A DNA stretch of 64,000 nt from Trichosporon coremiiforme (lineage: Eukaryota; Basidiomycota; Tremellomycetes; Trichosporonales; Trichosporonaceae): NCBI GenBank assembly GCA_039545355.1, contig BCJJ01000013.1:915980-979979 (forward strand). Direction: 5' to 3'. The notes beneath the pieces were generated by a model. That model had not been told where the DNA came from. It saw nothing but the letters and a program-made list of their open reading frames with translations, and did no database searches. The translations under genes were made by a program, and so were the position numbers. The first letter of the stretch is position 1; each line of letters starts with the position of its first letter. Shown one piece after another: positions 1 to 10,479 of the stretch.

Positions 1-478
1 CGTCTTATCAGCCCATGTTCATGCCGAGACCAGACACGCGAGACATGTCACCTTGCATCCTCCACATCCCGCCTCCAGCCGCTGGCGGTGCCAAGCAACT
101 CGGATCTTGCCCAATGTCCGGCGCACGGGCCGCCATCTTCTCTCCCCAATTTCATGCGGCAGCTAACGTTGCTCCGCCTCACAGAAATCGCAACTTCGCT
201 CTCGACGCCAGCGCGCCTCGGGATACGTGTCTATGACCCAAATCCATATCGATTCTAACTAACATACAATCTCCTCGCAGGGGGCGAGGTCTATGCGAGT
301 TTCTTTTACTGTGTGTTCCAGCACGAGTCCGAAGGGTCCGGTTGCGGTGGATACCGGCCACATCGGGACGTGAGGGGCACGAAGGGGGTAGCGAGGAGCT
401 GCGAGACTGCGTACCGCTCGTCGCAGTCGCAGCTCGCAGCTCGCTCGCTCACGCCTTGCTGCGCTCGGCCTTCGCGCC
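1..478. other. Intergenic, 3' side of the aminotransferase gene
   Basis: No reading frame here has recognisable domains or splice structure. The stretch must hold the 3' untranslated region and polyadenylation site of the aminotransferase whose stop codon is at 479-481 on the minus strand. I see no repeat or RNA gene. Confidence 0.5.
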
Positions 479-1762
479 TTAGAGCTTGGCGTCGTTGGCG
501 ACGACGGCCCAGGGGTGCTCGATCTCGCCCTGCTGGATCGCCGACATGCGGTCGAGGACGGCCTTGGCAATGTCGCCCATGCCCTGTCCGGGGGGACCGC
601 AGGGGATCTCAATGTCGCGGCCCTCGTAGCCAATCTTGTCAACAGCGGAGACGACGGCAGCAGTTCCAGTTCCAAACACCTCGACGAGGGTTCCGGCCTT
701 CTCGGCGTCGACCAGGTCCTGCATGACGAGCTTGCGCTCGCTGACCTCGAGCTTCTCGGGGAGGCCGGGGATGCGCGTCTTGCCCGAGGCGTGGTCGCGG
801 GCGAGCGCCAGGGTCGAGTCACGGGTCACACCGGGGAGGACAATGTCCTTCAGCGGCGGGGTGACGAGCTCGACAGTGCCATCCGGCTTCTTGAAGGCGA
901 CAAAGAGGTTCATGGTGCCGACCTCGGTGAGCTCGTGCTCCGGGCCCAGGAGCCAGAGGTTCTGGCTGTATCCGCGCTTGGCGGCCTCGGCCTGGGGGAC
1001 AATGCCGGGGGCGTAGTTGGCGCCGAGCTTGTAGCCTCCCGTTCCGCCCGGGGCGGCACGGACAAACTCGGTCGTCGCGTACAGCTGCACGGGCTTGAAG
1101 CCCGAGGCGTAGTAGGGGCCGACGGGGGAGCAGATGACGAAGAGCAGCGCGTCGGACGAGGGGCCGACGCCGAGCGCCTCCTGCGTGCCGATCATCGTCG
1201 GGCGGAGGTACAGGCTGTAGCCCTTCTCCGAGGGGATCCACTTCTCATCAAGCATGACGAGCTTCTTGATCAGCTCGATGAGCTCCTCCCCGTCGAAAGT
1301 GGGGAGGGCGATACGCGCAGCCGACTTGTTCATGCGCGCCATGTTCATGTCGGGGCGGAACATGCGGACAGTGCCGTCCTCCGACTTGTACGCCTTGAGG
1401 CCCTCGAAGAGCGAGAAGGCGTAGTGGAACACGGTCGAGGAGGGGTCGAGCGACAGAGGCTGGTAAGGCTTGATCTCGGGCTTGCCCCAGCCCTTCTCGC
1501 TGTTCCACGGGATCGTGAGCATGTGGTCCGTGAAGGTGTGGCCGAAGACGAGCTGCGACGCGGGGGGCATCGTCTTGGGCGTCGTCGTGCGCTCGATCGT
1601 GGCGATCGACGAGTCGAGTCCGGGCTTGCGGGTGCTCTCGCCAGTGAAGGCGTCGGTCGTCTTGAAGCGCATCGCGGGGGCGAGGCGGGCGGGGCGCGGG
1701 AGGGCGGCACGCGACACACGGGTCGAGGCGCGCAGGGCGCGCGAGACAGAGTTCGACAGCAT
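479..1762 (-). CDS. BAT1: Branched-chain amino acid aminotransferase, mitochondrial type
   Basis: PLP-dependent fold-type IV transaminase that interconverts leucine, isoleucine and valine with their 2-oxo acids, using glutamate/2-oxoglutarate. The 427-residue frame is uninterrupted. I start it at the ATG at 1762 (MLSNSVSRAL...) rather than at 1828, because that ATG opens an Arg/Ser/Ala-rich, acid-free segment of about 30 residues typical of a mitochondrial presequence, and the upstream part looks like a 5' UTR intron. The PLP lysine is seen in GGTGGYKLGANYAPG (about K245); FHYAFSLFEGLKAY and EVGTMNLF are further class IV signatures. A TCACGTGA box lies about 290 bases upstream. Whether a second cytosolic paralogue exists cannot be seen here, so the symbol is by family only. 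Confidence 0.93.
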   Translation of the reverse strand: MLSNSVSRALRASTRVSRAALPRPARLAPAMRFKTTDAFTGESTRKPGLDSSIATIERTTTPKTMPPASQLVFGHTFTDHMLTIPWNSEKGWGKPEIKPYQPLSLDPSSTVFHYAFSLFEGLKAYKSEDGTVRMFRPDMNMARMNKSAARIALPTFDGEELIELIKKLVMLDEKWIPSEKGYSLYLRPTMIGTQEALGVGPSSDALLFVICSPVGPYYASGFKPVQLYATTEFVRAAPGGTGGYKLGANYAPGIVPQAEAAKRGYSQNLWLLGPEHELTEVGTMNLFVAFKKPDGTVELVTPPLKDIVLPGVTRDSTLALARDHASGKTRIPGLPEKLEVSERKLVMQDLVDAEKAGTLVEVFGTGTAAVVSAVDKIGYEGRDIEIPCGPPGQGMGDIAKAVLDRMSAIQQGEIEHPWAVVANDAKL

Positions 1763-1767
1763 TCTTG

Positions 1768-1879
1768 CTGGAAACAGGGAGGAGAGTGGGGAGAGGAGAA
1801 GAGTGTGGGGAAGAGGAGGAGAGGACACAACAATAAATCAGTAGCGGTGGAAAAGCCAGTCGAGTCGGTCTGAACTCAC
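1768..1879 (-). other. Probable 5' UTR intron of the aminotransferase gene
   Basis: On the minus strand a GTGAGT donor starts at 1879 and a pyrimidine-rich TTTCCAG acceptor ends at 1768, six bases before the chosen ATG. This splice would remove the upstream in-frame ATG at 1828, which supports the 1762 start. Inferred from splice signals only. Confidence 0.45.
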
Positions 1880-2519
1880 CCACCGTACGCTGGCCCGTGT
1901 TCGCACACCGCACAGGCTATCAGCGGCTTTGGCCTGGTGGGCTACTCTGCGGTCGCATGCCGCTCTGTCGTTGGTCTGGCATCCCTCGCTCCAACCTCCA
2001 CCCAATCTCATTCCCGGCCGGGGCTTCTCCTCCGCGCCATGGCCCGGCCGAGATCACGTGATTCAATCTCTACCTATGCACGGACGAAGGCGAGATTCCG
2101 GTCTCGGCCTGATCGTCGTCACCCGTCACCATGGCGCAGTCACCCCAGGTACCCACGTCATAACCAAGTCATGCTGCACGATATCCATTTCACCAACAGA
2201 TACACGGGCGTCTGGCCGCCCAAACCGTGTGGTGGTACTACAGAGGTGATGTAGAAAAAGGAATACGGACACTTTCCGTGAATGTGATAAATTGTTGCTT
2301 GCTGATTAAAGTAAACGAGGTTGGAAACGAGAGAGAGAAAGGGTAGAAGAAGAGGGGGGGTGGGGGGAAGGATGCAAATGAGGTGCGGCTTCGCGCAAGC
2401 GCGAGCGCAATAATGCGTTTATGCTTTGGTTTGAGTTGCGTTCTTGCGGGGGTGGGGAGTTGGGGATGGTAAAAGAGTTCTCATCGCTGTCGTCGTCTCG
2501 TTCTTTGGGGAGGATTATA
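1880..2519. other. Upstream region of the aminotransferase, up to the transposon
   Basis: No coding sequence is supported here. It holds the presumed promoter of the aminotransferase, including a TCACGTGA palindrome at 2054-2061, and a G/A-rich low-complexity run at about 2328-2370. The Tc1/mariner element begins directly at its right edge. Confidence 0.5.
2054..2061. promoter_or_regulatory. TCACGTGA E-box palindrome
   Basis: Perfect 8-bp palindrome of the type bound by fungal bHLH factors (Cbf1, Pho4, SREBP-like). It lies about 290 bases upstream of the aminotransferase start. Binding is inferred. Confidence 0.4.
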
Positions 2520-2546
2520 AACTAGGGTCACAGGTTAAGTCGAACG
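2520..2546 (+). repeat. Left terminal inverted repeat
   Basis: It begins AACTAGGGTCACAGG. All 27 bases are identical to the reverse complement of 4250-4276, after which the two ends diverge. The flanking TA is at 2518-2519. Confidence 0.95.
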
Positions 2547-2693
2547 AGTGGTGCCACAAACGAGGCCGTGAACTGTCGACCTCGCTGCAACCACGAATAA
2601 CTCATGCATATGCATGTTTCTTGCTCTATAAACAGTTGTTCCACGTGCATGGGAGTCTTGGTAACCTATATACGAAGCATGGTGCACCTGGGA

Positions 2694-3834
2694 TCAATAC
2701 TTAATGTGTCCTCCATTAGCAGAGATGGTGTCCTTGATCCTGTTAGGCATGGACATGATAAGTCGGTCGATCTCATTCTGATCATAGGTGTTCCAGAGCT
2801 CCGTAGCGGCAGCGAATAGCCCCTCCTGGGTGGTGGGACGAGGGTTGAGACGGGCCAGGCGGCGCTTGAGGTTGCTCCAAAGGTTCTCAATGGGGTTGAG
2901 GCAAGGAGAGCAGGGAGGGTGAGGCAGGAAGCGCATGCCAAGTTGCTCTGCCTTGCCACGGGTGGCCTTGGCTGTGTGGACGACAGCGTTGTCCTCTACA
3001 ACCCAGGGCAAGCCATAACCACGCCACTGAGTCTTGACACGCTTCCAGCAATCAAACAACTCCTTCTCAGTCACCTGGGTGCGATAGATGGCCGCATTGA
3101 CTCCCTTGCGCTTGGAGGTCGACTGGGAGGTGTCAAACCACACCAGCTTCGACTTGCCGCCATACCAGATAGCCCCCCAGCACATAATCGACCCACAGCT
3201 CGATCTGAAGGTGTACTGGATGTACCTGAGTGTCAGCACTCTTCCACAGCATGTAGAACGTCAGGAAAGACACTCACCGCTCATTGGCACGGTCAGAACC
3301 GATGGGGCGCGTCACATATGCTCTGTGGAGCTGGTCAATGTAGAGAGGGACCTCGTCACAGAAGATCACCTTCCTCCACTCTTGGAAGAGTCGCTGCTGC
3401 TCAAGAGCATAAGCGAGACGCTTCTCCTTGTGAAGGGGGCTTAGATACGGCCGCACAAGAGCCACAAAGCGGCCATAACCAAGCTGGCGACGTGCACGGC
3501 GCAGAGTCATGAGAGAGAGGACAATGTCTCTGTCTGCAAGAGTGTCCAACACCTCACGATTGCTGGCGAAGGGCTGAGCCTCAAAGACCTCGTAGATCGC
3601 TCTGAGGTTGTCGGGAGTGAGCTTGGTGTGGCTGCGGGGGATGCGGATCCCCTGGACAGGGTTCAGAACAGCCAGAGCAGGTGGAATGAGAGCCTGGAGG
3701 CGAGCTAACATCACACAGTAACCCACAGTGCTCTTGGCGATGTTGTACTCCCAGGCGACAGAGGAATAGCTGCGGTAGCGAGCCAAGGACGCAATCTTGG
3801 CGCGGCGGCGAGGTGTGAGGCAAGGGCGAGGCAT
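2694..3834 (-). CDS. DD34E transposase (Tc1/mariner, IS630-like)
   Basis: Two exons, 3278-3834 and 2694-3225, joined across a 52-nt intron (GTGAGT donor, GCTGAC branch site, CAG acceptor) in perfect phase, give 362 residues. An in-frame ATG at 3882 would add 16. The N-terminal half (LTPRRRAKIASLARY... IAKSTVGY) reads as the helix-turn-helix DNA-binding region. The catalytic triad is visible: first Asp in VIFCDEVPLYID, second in WVVEDNAVVHTA, and Glu in LNPIENLW, with 34 residues between the last two. The splice restores the conserved strand ...CGSIMCWGAIWYGG. It cuts and pastes the element at TA sites. All catalytic residues are present and there are no internal stops. Confidence 0.94.
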
Positions 3835-4249
3835 AGCTGCAAGTTCTGATGAGGTAGAGCTGTTGTGGAAGAGAAGTGGCACTCAAGGAGGCTTATATGC
3901 CACAAAGATGGACAGTCGGACGGACTCCGCTGCCGATATGCATGGTTTCGACTCAATTCTTGGATTTTCCAAAAGCCCAGCTTCGGAGCTTGATACATGA
4001 AAGATTTGGGGCAAGCACAGGCCTCGGTGGCTGAGATCTAGGGCGATAAGGAGGGTGGTGACATGCAGCTTTATTGTGGTGGTGTGGTGGCCAGTATGCA
4101 CGGTGCGCTCTGCAGCTCCATTTGTCCGAGCTGCCAAGCATTCCTTTCGGCTCTACGCGGAGTTTCTAGGCATAAAGAGTACCGTTGCATGAGTTATGGA
4201 TCAGAACATGAGCCACGGCGAGGTTGACGATGACGGGACCGTGCGCATC

Positions 4250-4276
4250 CGTTCGACTTAACCTGTGACCCTAGTT
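4250..4276 (-). repeat. Right terminal inverted repeat
   Basis: Exact inverted copy of 2520-2546. The flanking TA is at 4277-4278, so both ends have the canonical target duplication. Confidence 0.95.
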
Positions 4277-4364
4277 TACTTTGGCGTTTTCTTTGTTACT
4301 TCTTTGGCGCTTGCGATGACGCTCGTCGCGGGAACAGGTTATCGGTTTCGTGTGATACTAAACA

Positions 4365-6879
4365 CTACTCCATGTCAACGTCCGATTGTCGGCGTGTCCG
4401 CTGGCCGTCCATGCTGTCCTCGTCCGAGTACTCGTCGTCGTCCTCGACGGCCTCCTCGTTGTCCTCCTCCTCGACGTCGCCCATGCCCTGGTCGGCAAGG
4501 AAGGACGCGGGAACAAGCGACTCGCCCGTGTAAGTGAAGCCGCGGAAGTTCTCCTGCACCGACGACGTGAGAGGCGAGCCGTTGCTGTTCTGCGCCGGTG
4601 GCCGCTGCGACTTGTTGATCGCCATACCGCCCGCCTGGCCCATGTACGACGGGTTCGACAAACTGCCGCCGGGACCGACGAACTGGTGACGTCCGGGCTC
4701 GGGGCCAGCGTAGTGATCGTCGTCGTAAATATCGACGCCCGCGTCGGCCAGCGTCGAGTTGGTGAACTCGGGGTCGAAGTTGGCAACACTCTCGTCCGAG
4801 TCGACAATGGGCTTGAACGGCGGCGTGATCTGCTTCCTGTACAGCGCGTCCCAGTCGATCGACTTGAAGAAGGGGTGCTCCTTGAGCTCGGCGGCGCCAC
4901 GCTTGGCACCGAGACGGTTCTGCGGGTTGCGGTTCAGCAGGCCCTTGACGAACTGCTTGCCGTCATCGCCGATGACGTGCTTCGGGAAGCGGATCTTGCC
5001 ATAGCAGATGAGGCGGTACATCTCCTGCGTCTGCTCGGCGTAGAACGGCGACCAGCCGCAGCACATCTCGAAGAGAAGCACACCGAGCGACCAGAAGTCG
5101 ACGTGCTTGCCGTATCCCTTCTCATCGAGTAGCACCTCGGGCGCAAGGTACTCGGTCGTTCCACAGAACGTGTTCGTGAGCTGGTCGTTGGTGAGGTCGG
5201 GCTTGGACAGACCGAAATCGCAGAGAGCGATGTGTCCCGTGGCGTCGAGGAGGATGTTCTCAGGCTTGAGATCCCGGTACACGATGTTGTACTTGTGCAG
5301 GTGCTCGAGAGCGAGAACAAGCTCGGCGATGTAGAAGCGCGCGCGGTCCTCGGAGAAACGACCCTCCTTCTGCAGGTGCCAGAAGAGCTCACCACCGCAC
5401 TTGTAGTCGGTGACAAAGTACAGCTCCTTCTCAGTCTGGAACGAAAACTTGAGGCCGACGAGGAAGGGACACTCGAGCGAGCGCTGCAGAATCTTGCGCT
5501 CTCCGATCGTGTGGGCGACCTCCTTCTTCGCGACGATCTCCTTCTTGGACAGCACCTTCATGGCGTAGATGCGCTTCGTGTCCTTCTTGCGGACCTGGAA
5601 CACACGACCGAACGTTCCGCGCCCGATAAGCTTGAGGAAGTCAAAGTCGGACGGCTTGAGGTGCACCTTGTTGCGGGTCGCGTGGAAGGTGGTCTGGATC
5701 CAGATCTCGCCCGTGACCTGCTCCGACTCGCGCGTACCGATCTTGTACCACTGGTCGGTCGTGAAGCCGTCCCTAAGGGTGGGCTTGATCGTAAGCATGC
5801 CGAGGAAACCTTCGCCCGCCTTATTCCTGTCATAGATGGACACAGACAGTTGAGACGTGTGCTGCGTCAGGTCGCTGTTTGGGGGTTAGTCACTATCAGA
5901 AAAAAGTGTTACTCACAAGGTCACCTCCTCCTTCCAGATGGGGTCGCCCGGGCCAGGCTTGCCGAACCAGGATCCGACCTGCTGCTGGTCTCCGGGCTGG
6001 GGTGTCCGGTTGCCGTCATTGCTCTTCTTGCGGCCGATGGCGTCCGAGAACGCTCGCGTGATAGATCCTAGGCCACCCGACGGGGCGCGGTTGACGGGCT
6101 GGGGCTGGGATTGCGTAAAGGGGACGTGCGAGGGGTTGGAGACGGGATGCGGGGAGCGGGAGACGAACTCGTTCTGCTCAAACTGCATGACGACGTAGGG
6201 CTGGGGGTCCTCTCCGTCGGCGTGCTTCTGGACGGCAAGGCCGCGGGCCTGAATCAGCTTGACGTTGAGCGTTCCGCGGATGCTCTGCGAGGGACTCTGG
6301 GGCTGATCAGCGGACGTGGGAGTCGTGGCCCCGTCCATGGACCGGGACACGCCGCTGCCAGTGTTGATAGCCTTTAGCATCTTGGGGGGCTCGTGGAGGC
6401 CGAAACCGAGGCCTCCGACGCCGCCCATCGTGTCTCCGATCGTAACACCAGTCGTGGCCGGGGCGGCACCGGGTGTTCCAATGGGTCCGAAGCCGACAGT
6501 CGTAGGGGTTCGTCCTCCGTTGGCGGGCGAGTTGGGGGCGTTCAGCGAGAGGGCGGACGTGGCCTTTGAAAGCGTGGGTGCGTTGGAACCCTGGTGCGCA
6601 GACATGGTGTCGAAGGGGTTGGCGGTCTGCGAAGCCCTCGGTGTCGCTTGATCAGCGGGACCGCCGAGGAAGGATGTAGAGGGCGCGAGGGAATCAGAGT
6701 CTCCAGAGTCCTTGGACGGTTGAGCCTGCTGAGCCTGTGCCGAAGATGGCCAAAGCTGGTGCTGATCAGTCAGTCGCTATGTCCAGAATGCTTTATGACG
6801 CGGGTGGCGCGCGACAGTCGTTCGCGATGTTCACAAAGGTTATCGCTCAGCTATCACGTACCTTGACGCCCTTGAGCAT
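4365..6879 (-). CDS. SCH9: SCH9-type AGC serine/threonine kinase with C2 domain
   Basis: TORC1-controlled nutrient-sensing kinase, the fungal functional counterpart of S6K/PKB. Exons 6862-6879, 5917-6755 (the acceptor could be six bases upstream, adding two residues) and 4365-5874 give about 788 residues; the second intron is 42 nt. Order: a Pro/Ser/Thr/Gly-rich N-terminus; a C2 domain from about residue 165 (RGTLNVKLIQARGL) to about 340, interrupted by a low-complexity loop and by the 42-nt intron (EEVT|FDLTQ); kinase domain from about 364 (IGRGTFGRVF) with YRDLKPEN near 485, DFG near 505 and activation loop TFCGTTEYLAPE near 521; hydrophobic motif FRGFTY near 729; and an acidic tail. The C2 domain plus FRGFTY favour SCH9 over YPK1. 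The Tc1/mariner element lies 88 bp past the stop. Confidence 0.93.
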
Positions 6880-7680
6880 TCTTTCCTGGTAGCGAGCGGG
6901 GGTTGATGAGCTTGCTTGGAAAGTGTGTTGAGGTGACTACTACTCGCTACAGGAGTGACTGGCTGACGGCGGACGAATACAAAAGTGTTCAAGCCCGACA
7001 AAAACCAAATGAGCAGAGAATGAAGTAATGGAAAACGCCGAGCTTGTGTTGCCTCGCTGGCGAGCTGCTGCTCCCGTATGTGACAGTAGTGGAGGGGGGT
7101 GAGTGGACGCGCGCGGGCGGGTGATCTGAGTTGTGGTTCTTGCGGTTCTGGGCTCCGACCGGCCTGGGTTTCTTAAACGCTGCTCTCCTGGGGCGGTGTG
7201 GAGAAGAGGGAGTTTGGGCGGGGGGAGCGGGAACGGATCGAAGGCGGCAGCAGTAACGATGACGACTTGGACAGTCGATTGGTGTCGTCGGCGGTGGGGT
7301 TTGGTTGGTTGGTTGGTTGCTGCTGACACGACGTGCGCGGTTGAAGAGGTAAAAGCTGTGGGGAGTAGGAGTGGTGGATGGAACAAAGATTGAAGGGATT
7401 AGGCGGTGGCGAGGAGGGGAACAGATAGGTAGGGGCCGGGGGGATGCGGGGGTGCGGGGGTGGATGTGAGGTGAAGGGGGGTCGAAGACAAGAAGCTTGT
7501 ATGAGATGACGAGTAGTGCACAAGAGTCGATGAGGGGAGGGGGAAGGGGGAGGGTAAGGAGTCAGGTAGAGAGATGTATGCGGGGTCGGAATCGGGGTCG
7601 AGGAAGGACGTGGTGGTGAGCGTGCAGAGCGTGCGGGCTGGAGTGAGGATCGTAGTCGCTGGCTGGTTGGCGGGGGAGCG

Positions 7681-7728
7681 TGCTGGCTGGGTGCTGGCTG
7701 GGTGCTGGCTGGGTGCTGGCTGGCTGGT
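7681..7728. repeat. 11-bp tandem minisatellite, about four copies
   Basis: The unit TGCTGGCTGGG repeats about four times without change and then decays into GCTG repeats. It has no coding context and is likely replication-slippage sequence. Confidence 0.85.
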
Positions 7729-9284
7729 CGAATAGAGCGTAAGGGGCAGGGTCCACTTGAAATCGATGGCGGGGAGAATGCTCATGCCCAGGGCACACCG
7801 CCCGAGGATGGATGCCTAAGGGCACACACGACTCAAAGGGTCATCATGATGCTTCAGGGGCGCCCAGCAGCCGTGCCGCTGCACTTGCACTTCACTCACT
7901 CGCCCAACTCTCCAGCACTCTCTTCAGTCTTCTGCGCCTCCTTCTCATCTCTCTCTCCCAGCCCACAGTCCTCATGCATGCATGCCTTCAAATTTGCTTG
8001 CGACCAGAACAACGCCATGTATCGGCCGGCTCCGTCGCGGGCAAGCCACAGTGGTGGGCCGCAGTGTGCCCAGTCGGTGGGGCTGGGCGATCTGATCTCG
8101 TGCCCGGCCCGGCTGCTCGACTGTGCCGTGCTTGCCGTGTTCCTGCTGATGTTCTGCCGTGCGCCGCATACGTCGAAAGACCAAGCTCAACGCGAAAGAA
8201 TTATGTTCCGTCCTATCGTCCCAAAATGTGAATGCAGAACCAAAGTAGCAACCCAACAGCCGCTGACAATACACTCTGAGCCGTCTGGGTCCAGGCGCAG
8301 TCCAAACGAGCGAAAGCAAAAGTGCATCACATGGGGGGGCTAGGCGTGACTAGTCCAGCCAGGTCGGACAGCCCGAGCTGGGACTCGCTACAACATTGTA
8401 ATGGGTCGTCGTGCTTCTGTGTTCATGTGTTCCTCGCAAGTAAGCTAGGTACACCGAGCCGCAGCAGAAGAAATGTAGCTGCGTTGGATTACGTGACTTG
8501 GCCGAAGCTGTTTTTCTCCAACAGCGCGCAAGAACGCAATGCGCTGATCACCAGTCGAGCAGCATGCAGACAGGTGAGGACGACGTGCCTGGACTCAGCA
8601 ACGGGCACGGCACTGCTGACCGCGAGGCAAAGACCGGTAAGCGTATCATGCTTGCGTTTCCGCAAAGACCGCTAAGCGCACAGCATGCAGCGAAAGCTAC
8701 GGCTGTCGTAGCTTCGCTGCCTCACTGAGAGCTGAGAGCTTGGTGGGTTAGTGGGGGTAGAAACGAGAGGTGTTCAGCACCGAAACGAGCCAGCGCGTAG
8801 CCAGTAGCCAGCCCGAGTACAGCTGAGCAGCCGGATAGAGACTGGGTGGGATGGCGCTGACAAGCGCTGACGCAGGGGTGACTGACCCCGGGTTTGCTGG
8901 AAACGGCTCTTCTCTTCGGCAGGGCATAGTAGGGAAGAGCAGGGCACAGCAGGGCTCACGAGTCACATGCTGCCACCCAGGGCGCGGAAGAGGGAAGGGC
9001 GGCCTCTTCCTCGCTTTCCCTCGCAGGAAGCAGCCTTATGCGAGCCAACATCTCGTGCGGAGACGTGGGAGGCATGACGAGGAGGCAGTGCACGTTTCAC
9101 ATTGTTCTGCATCTCCTGCAACATTTGACGCATGCCCACACTACCAACGCTCCAACGCCTCAGGACCTGCAGGACATCAGAACAGCAGACGAAGGAAGAG
9201 CAGCGGAGCACGCGGAGAGACTGCTCCCGGCACACGCCTCTGATCGTCTTCGCATAGCTTCTTCCACGTGAGCCAGAAGTAAGA

Positions 9285-9310
9285 CGGCAGACGGCAGACG
9301 GCAGACGGAG
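9285..9310. repeat. 7-bp tandem repeat (AGACGGC)
   Basis: About four consecutive copies of AGACGGC in noncoding sequence. Confidence 0.8.
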
Positions 9311-10479
9311 AAACTGTGCTCTCTTCAAGAGAAGCAAAGCAGAAGTGGGCTCTTCGCTCACCGCTGCATTCACTGGGCGATCATGAGTGTCCAAAAGAGC
9401 ACGCCATGGCGTCCCATTCGCCGGGCTGTTTTAGGGAGAACGGAGAGCTCGATCACACGTCCCTCGATCAGGTCCCTCTTTCCTTCTGCACAGGCCGCCT
9501 AGATGTTCAGTTGTTGGGATCGCTGTCGCTCGCTACGCTGGAGCGCGTATCGTACAGTAGATGAGGAGGGGGCCAGTCGAGCCGGGATATCGGCACCCTC
9601 CTCCCTCGGATGCAGCGTGCCTGCCGTCAGCGTCCAGATGGTGCAAGGGAGCAGCAGCCCTGGACGCCTCGCGTCCCGTGACGTACACTCCGCGCATCCT
9701 TCTGTGCTGCGAATTCAACGCTGTTCCTAGCCCCCTCTGGCCGTGAGGCCGTGAGGCAGCCTGAATAGCCTCTGCATGTCCGAGCACGCGAGCATGCTAC
9801 GACAGCGCGCAGCGCACCTAACTCTCCGGCTTTGTGGCTCGCGAACTGGCAGAGGACATGGCCGTGATGAGATCTCTGCACGGCAGACGTAAGAACAACA
9901 TGACGAGAGATGCGAGACAGATTGCCTCTTTGCGTGGCTTTGCTCTTGCGTCTGCACCCACCTTCGATCGCAACACGTGGTATAATGAATGTCGGCGCAC
10001 GGACCGTAGATCGATGGTCTGGGCCTTTGGTGTCAGCCGACGTTGCTCCGCCAAGCTACCCCGCTGCATCGCTGCGTCGGCGTCGTCTGCGGCTTGGCAT
10101 CATATGCGATCTCAAGTCACTTTCTGGTATTCAGTGACGTTTCTCGGAGACGACGACGTCGAAAGCGGGGCATACGAGGCCCTGTCGATCTGCTCAGGTT
10201 GGGGGATCAGGTAGCTGTTCAGGTGGGAATGGCGTGTCAGCTATACCACGTGACCCCCTCGCTCATGTGGCGGAGGGGGGTTGATGACTGGCGGCCATCA
10301 TGACAACGCTCTATTTTTTTCATGATATGGGGATGCATGGCTGTACGAGACCGCATGACCTTTTCGGGACGGAGTCGAGGGGCACCCGAATCGTTCATGT
10401 AAGTGAACGACGTTAAAATAGCAACAGGGGTGACACCTTATCTTGTTTCGATGGGAACAGGCCATACATGCCTCACCGC

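Larger units (their letters stand above)
2520..4276 (-). mobile_element. Complete Tc1/mariner-type DNA transposon
   Basis: The 1,757-bp element is bounded by perfect 27-bp terminal inverted repeats (2520-2546 and 4250-4276) and flanked on both sides by the dinucleotide TA (2518-2519 and 4277-4278), the target-site duplication expected of the Tc1/mariner/IS630 superfamily. It carries a single transposase gene on the minus strand with one 52-nt intron and no disabling mutation. Identical TIR arms and an open transposase indicate recent insertion and possible activity (inference). It sits 88 bp beyond the stop codon of the SCH9-type gene, in the same orientation. Confidence 0.95.
6880..10479. 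other. 3.6-kb stretch without a recognisable gene
   Basis: The part next to 6880 must hold the SCH9 promoter/leader. It is purine-rich on the plus strand (pyrimidine-rich on the minus strand) between about 7100 and 7560. Tandem repeats lie at 7681-7728 and 9285-9310. CACGTG-type sites occur near 9970 and 10248. I found no conserved protein motif, tRNA box or spliceable frame, but a divergent RNA cannot be excluded. Confidence 0.4.

Noticed and set aside
515..1873. Long plus-strand frame opposite the aminotransferase
   Set aside because: Antisense shadow of a GC-rich coding region. Low-complexity Arg/Gly/Leu composition with no recognisable family.
2545..2620. Shared words (GCCACAAA, ATATGCATG) near both transposon ends as extra sub-terminal repeats
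   Set aside because: They are in direct orientation, spacing differs, and matches are short. They are not needed to define the element, whose true ends are the perfect TIRs further out.
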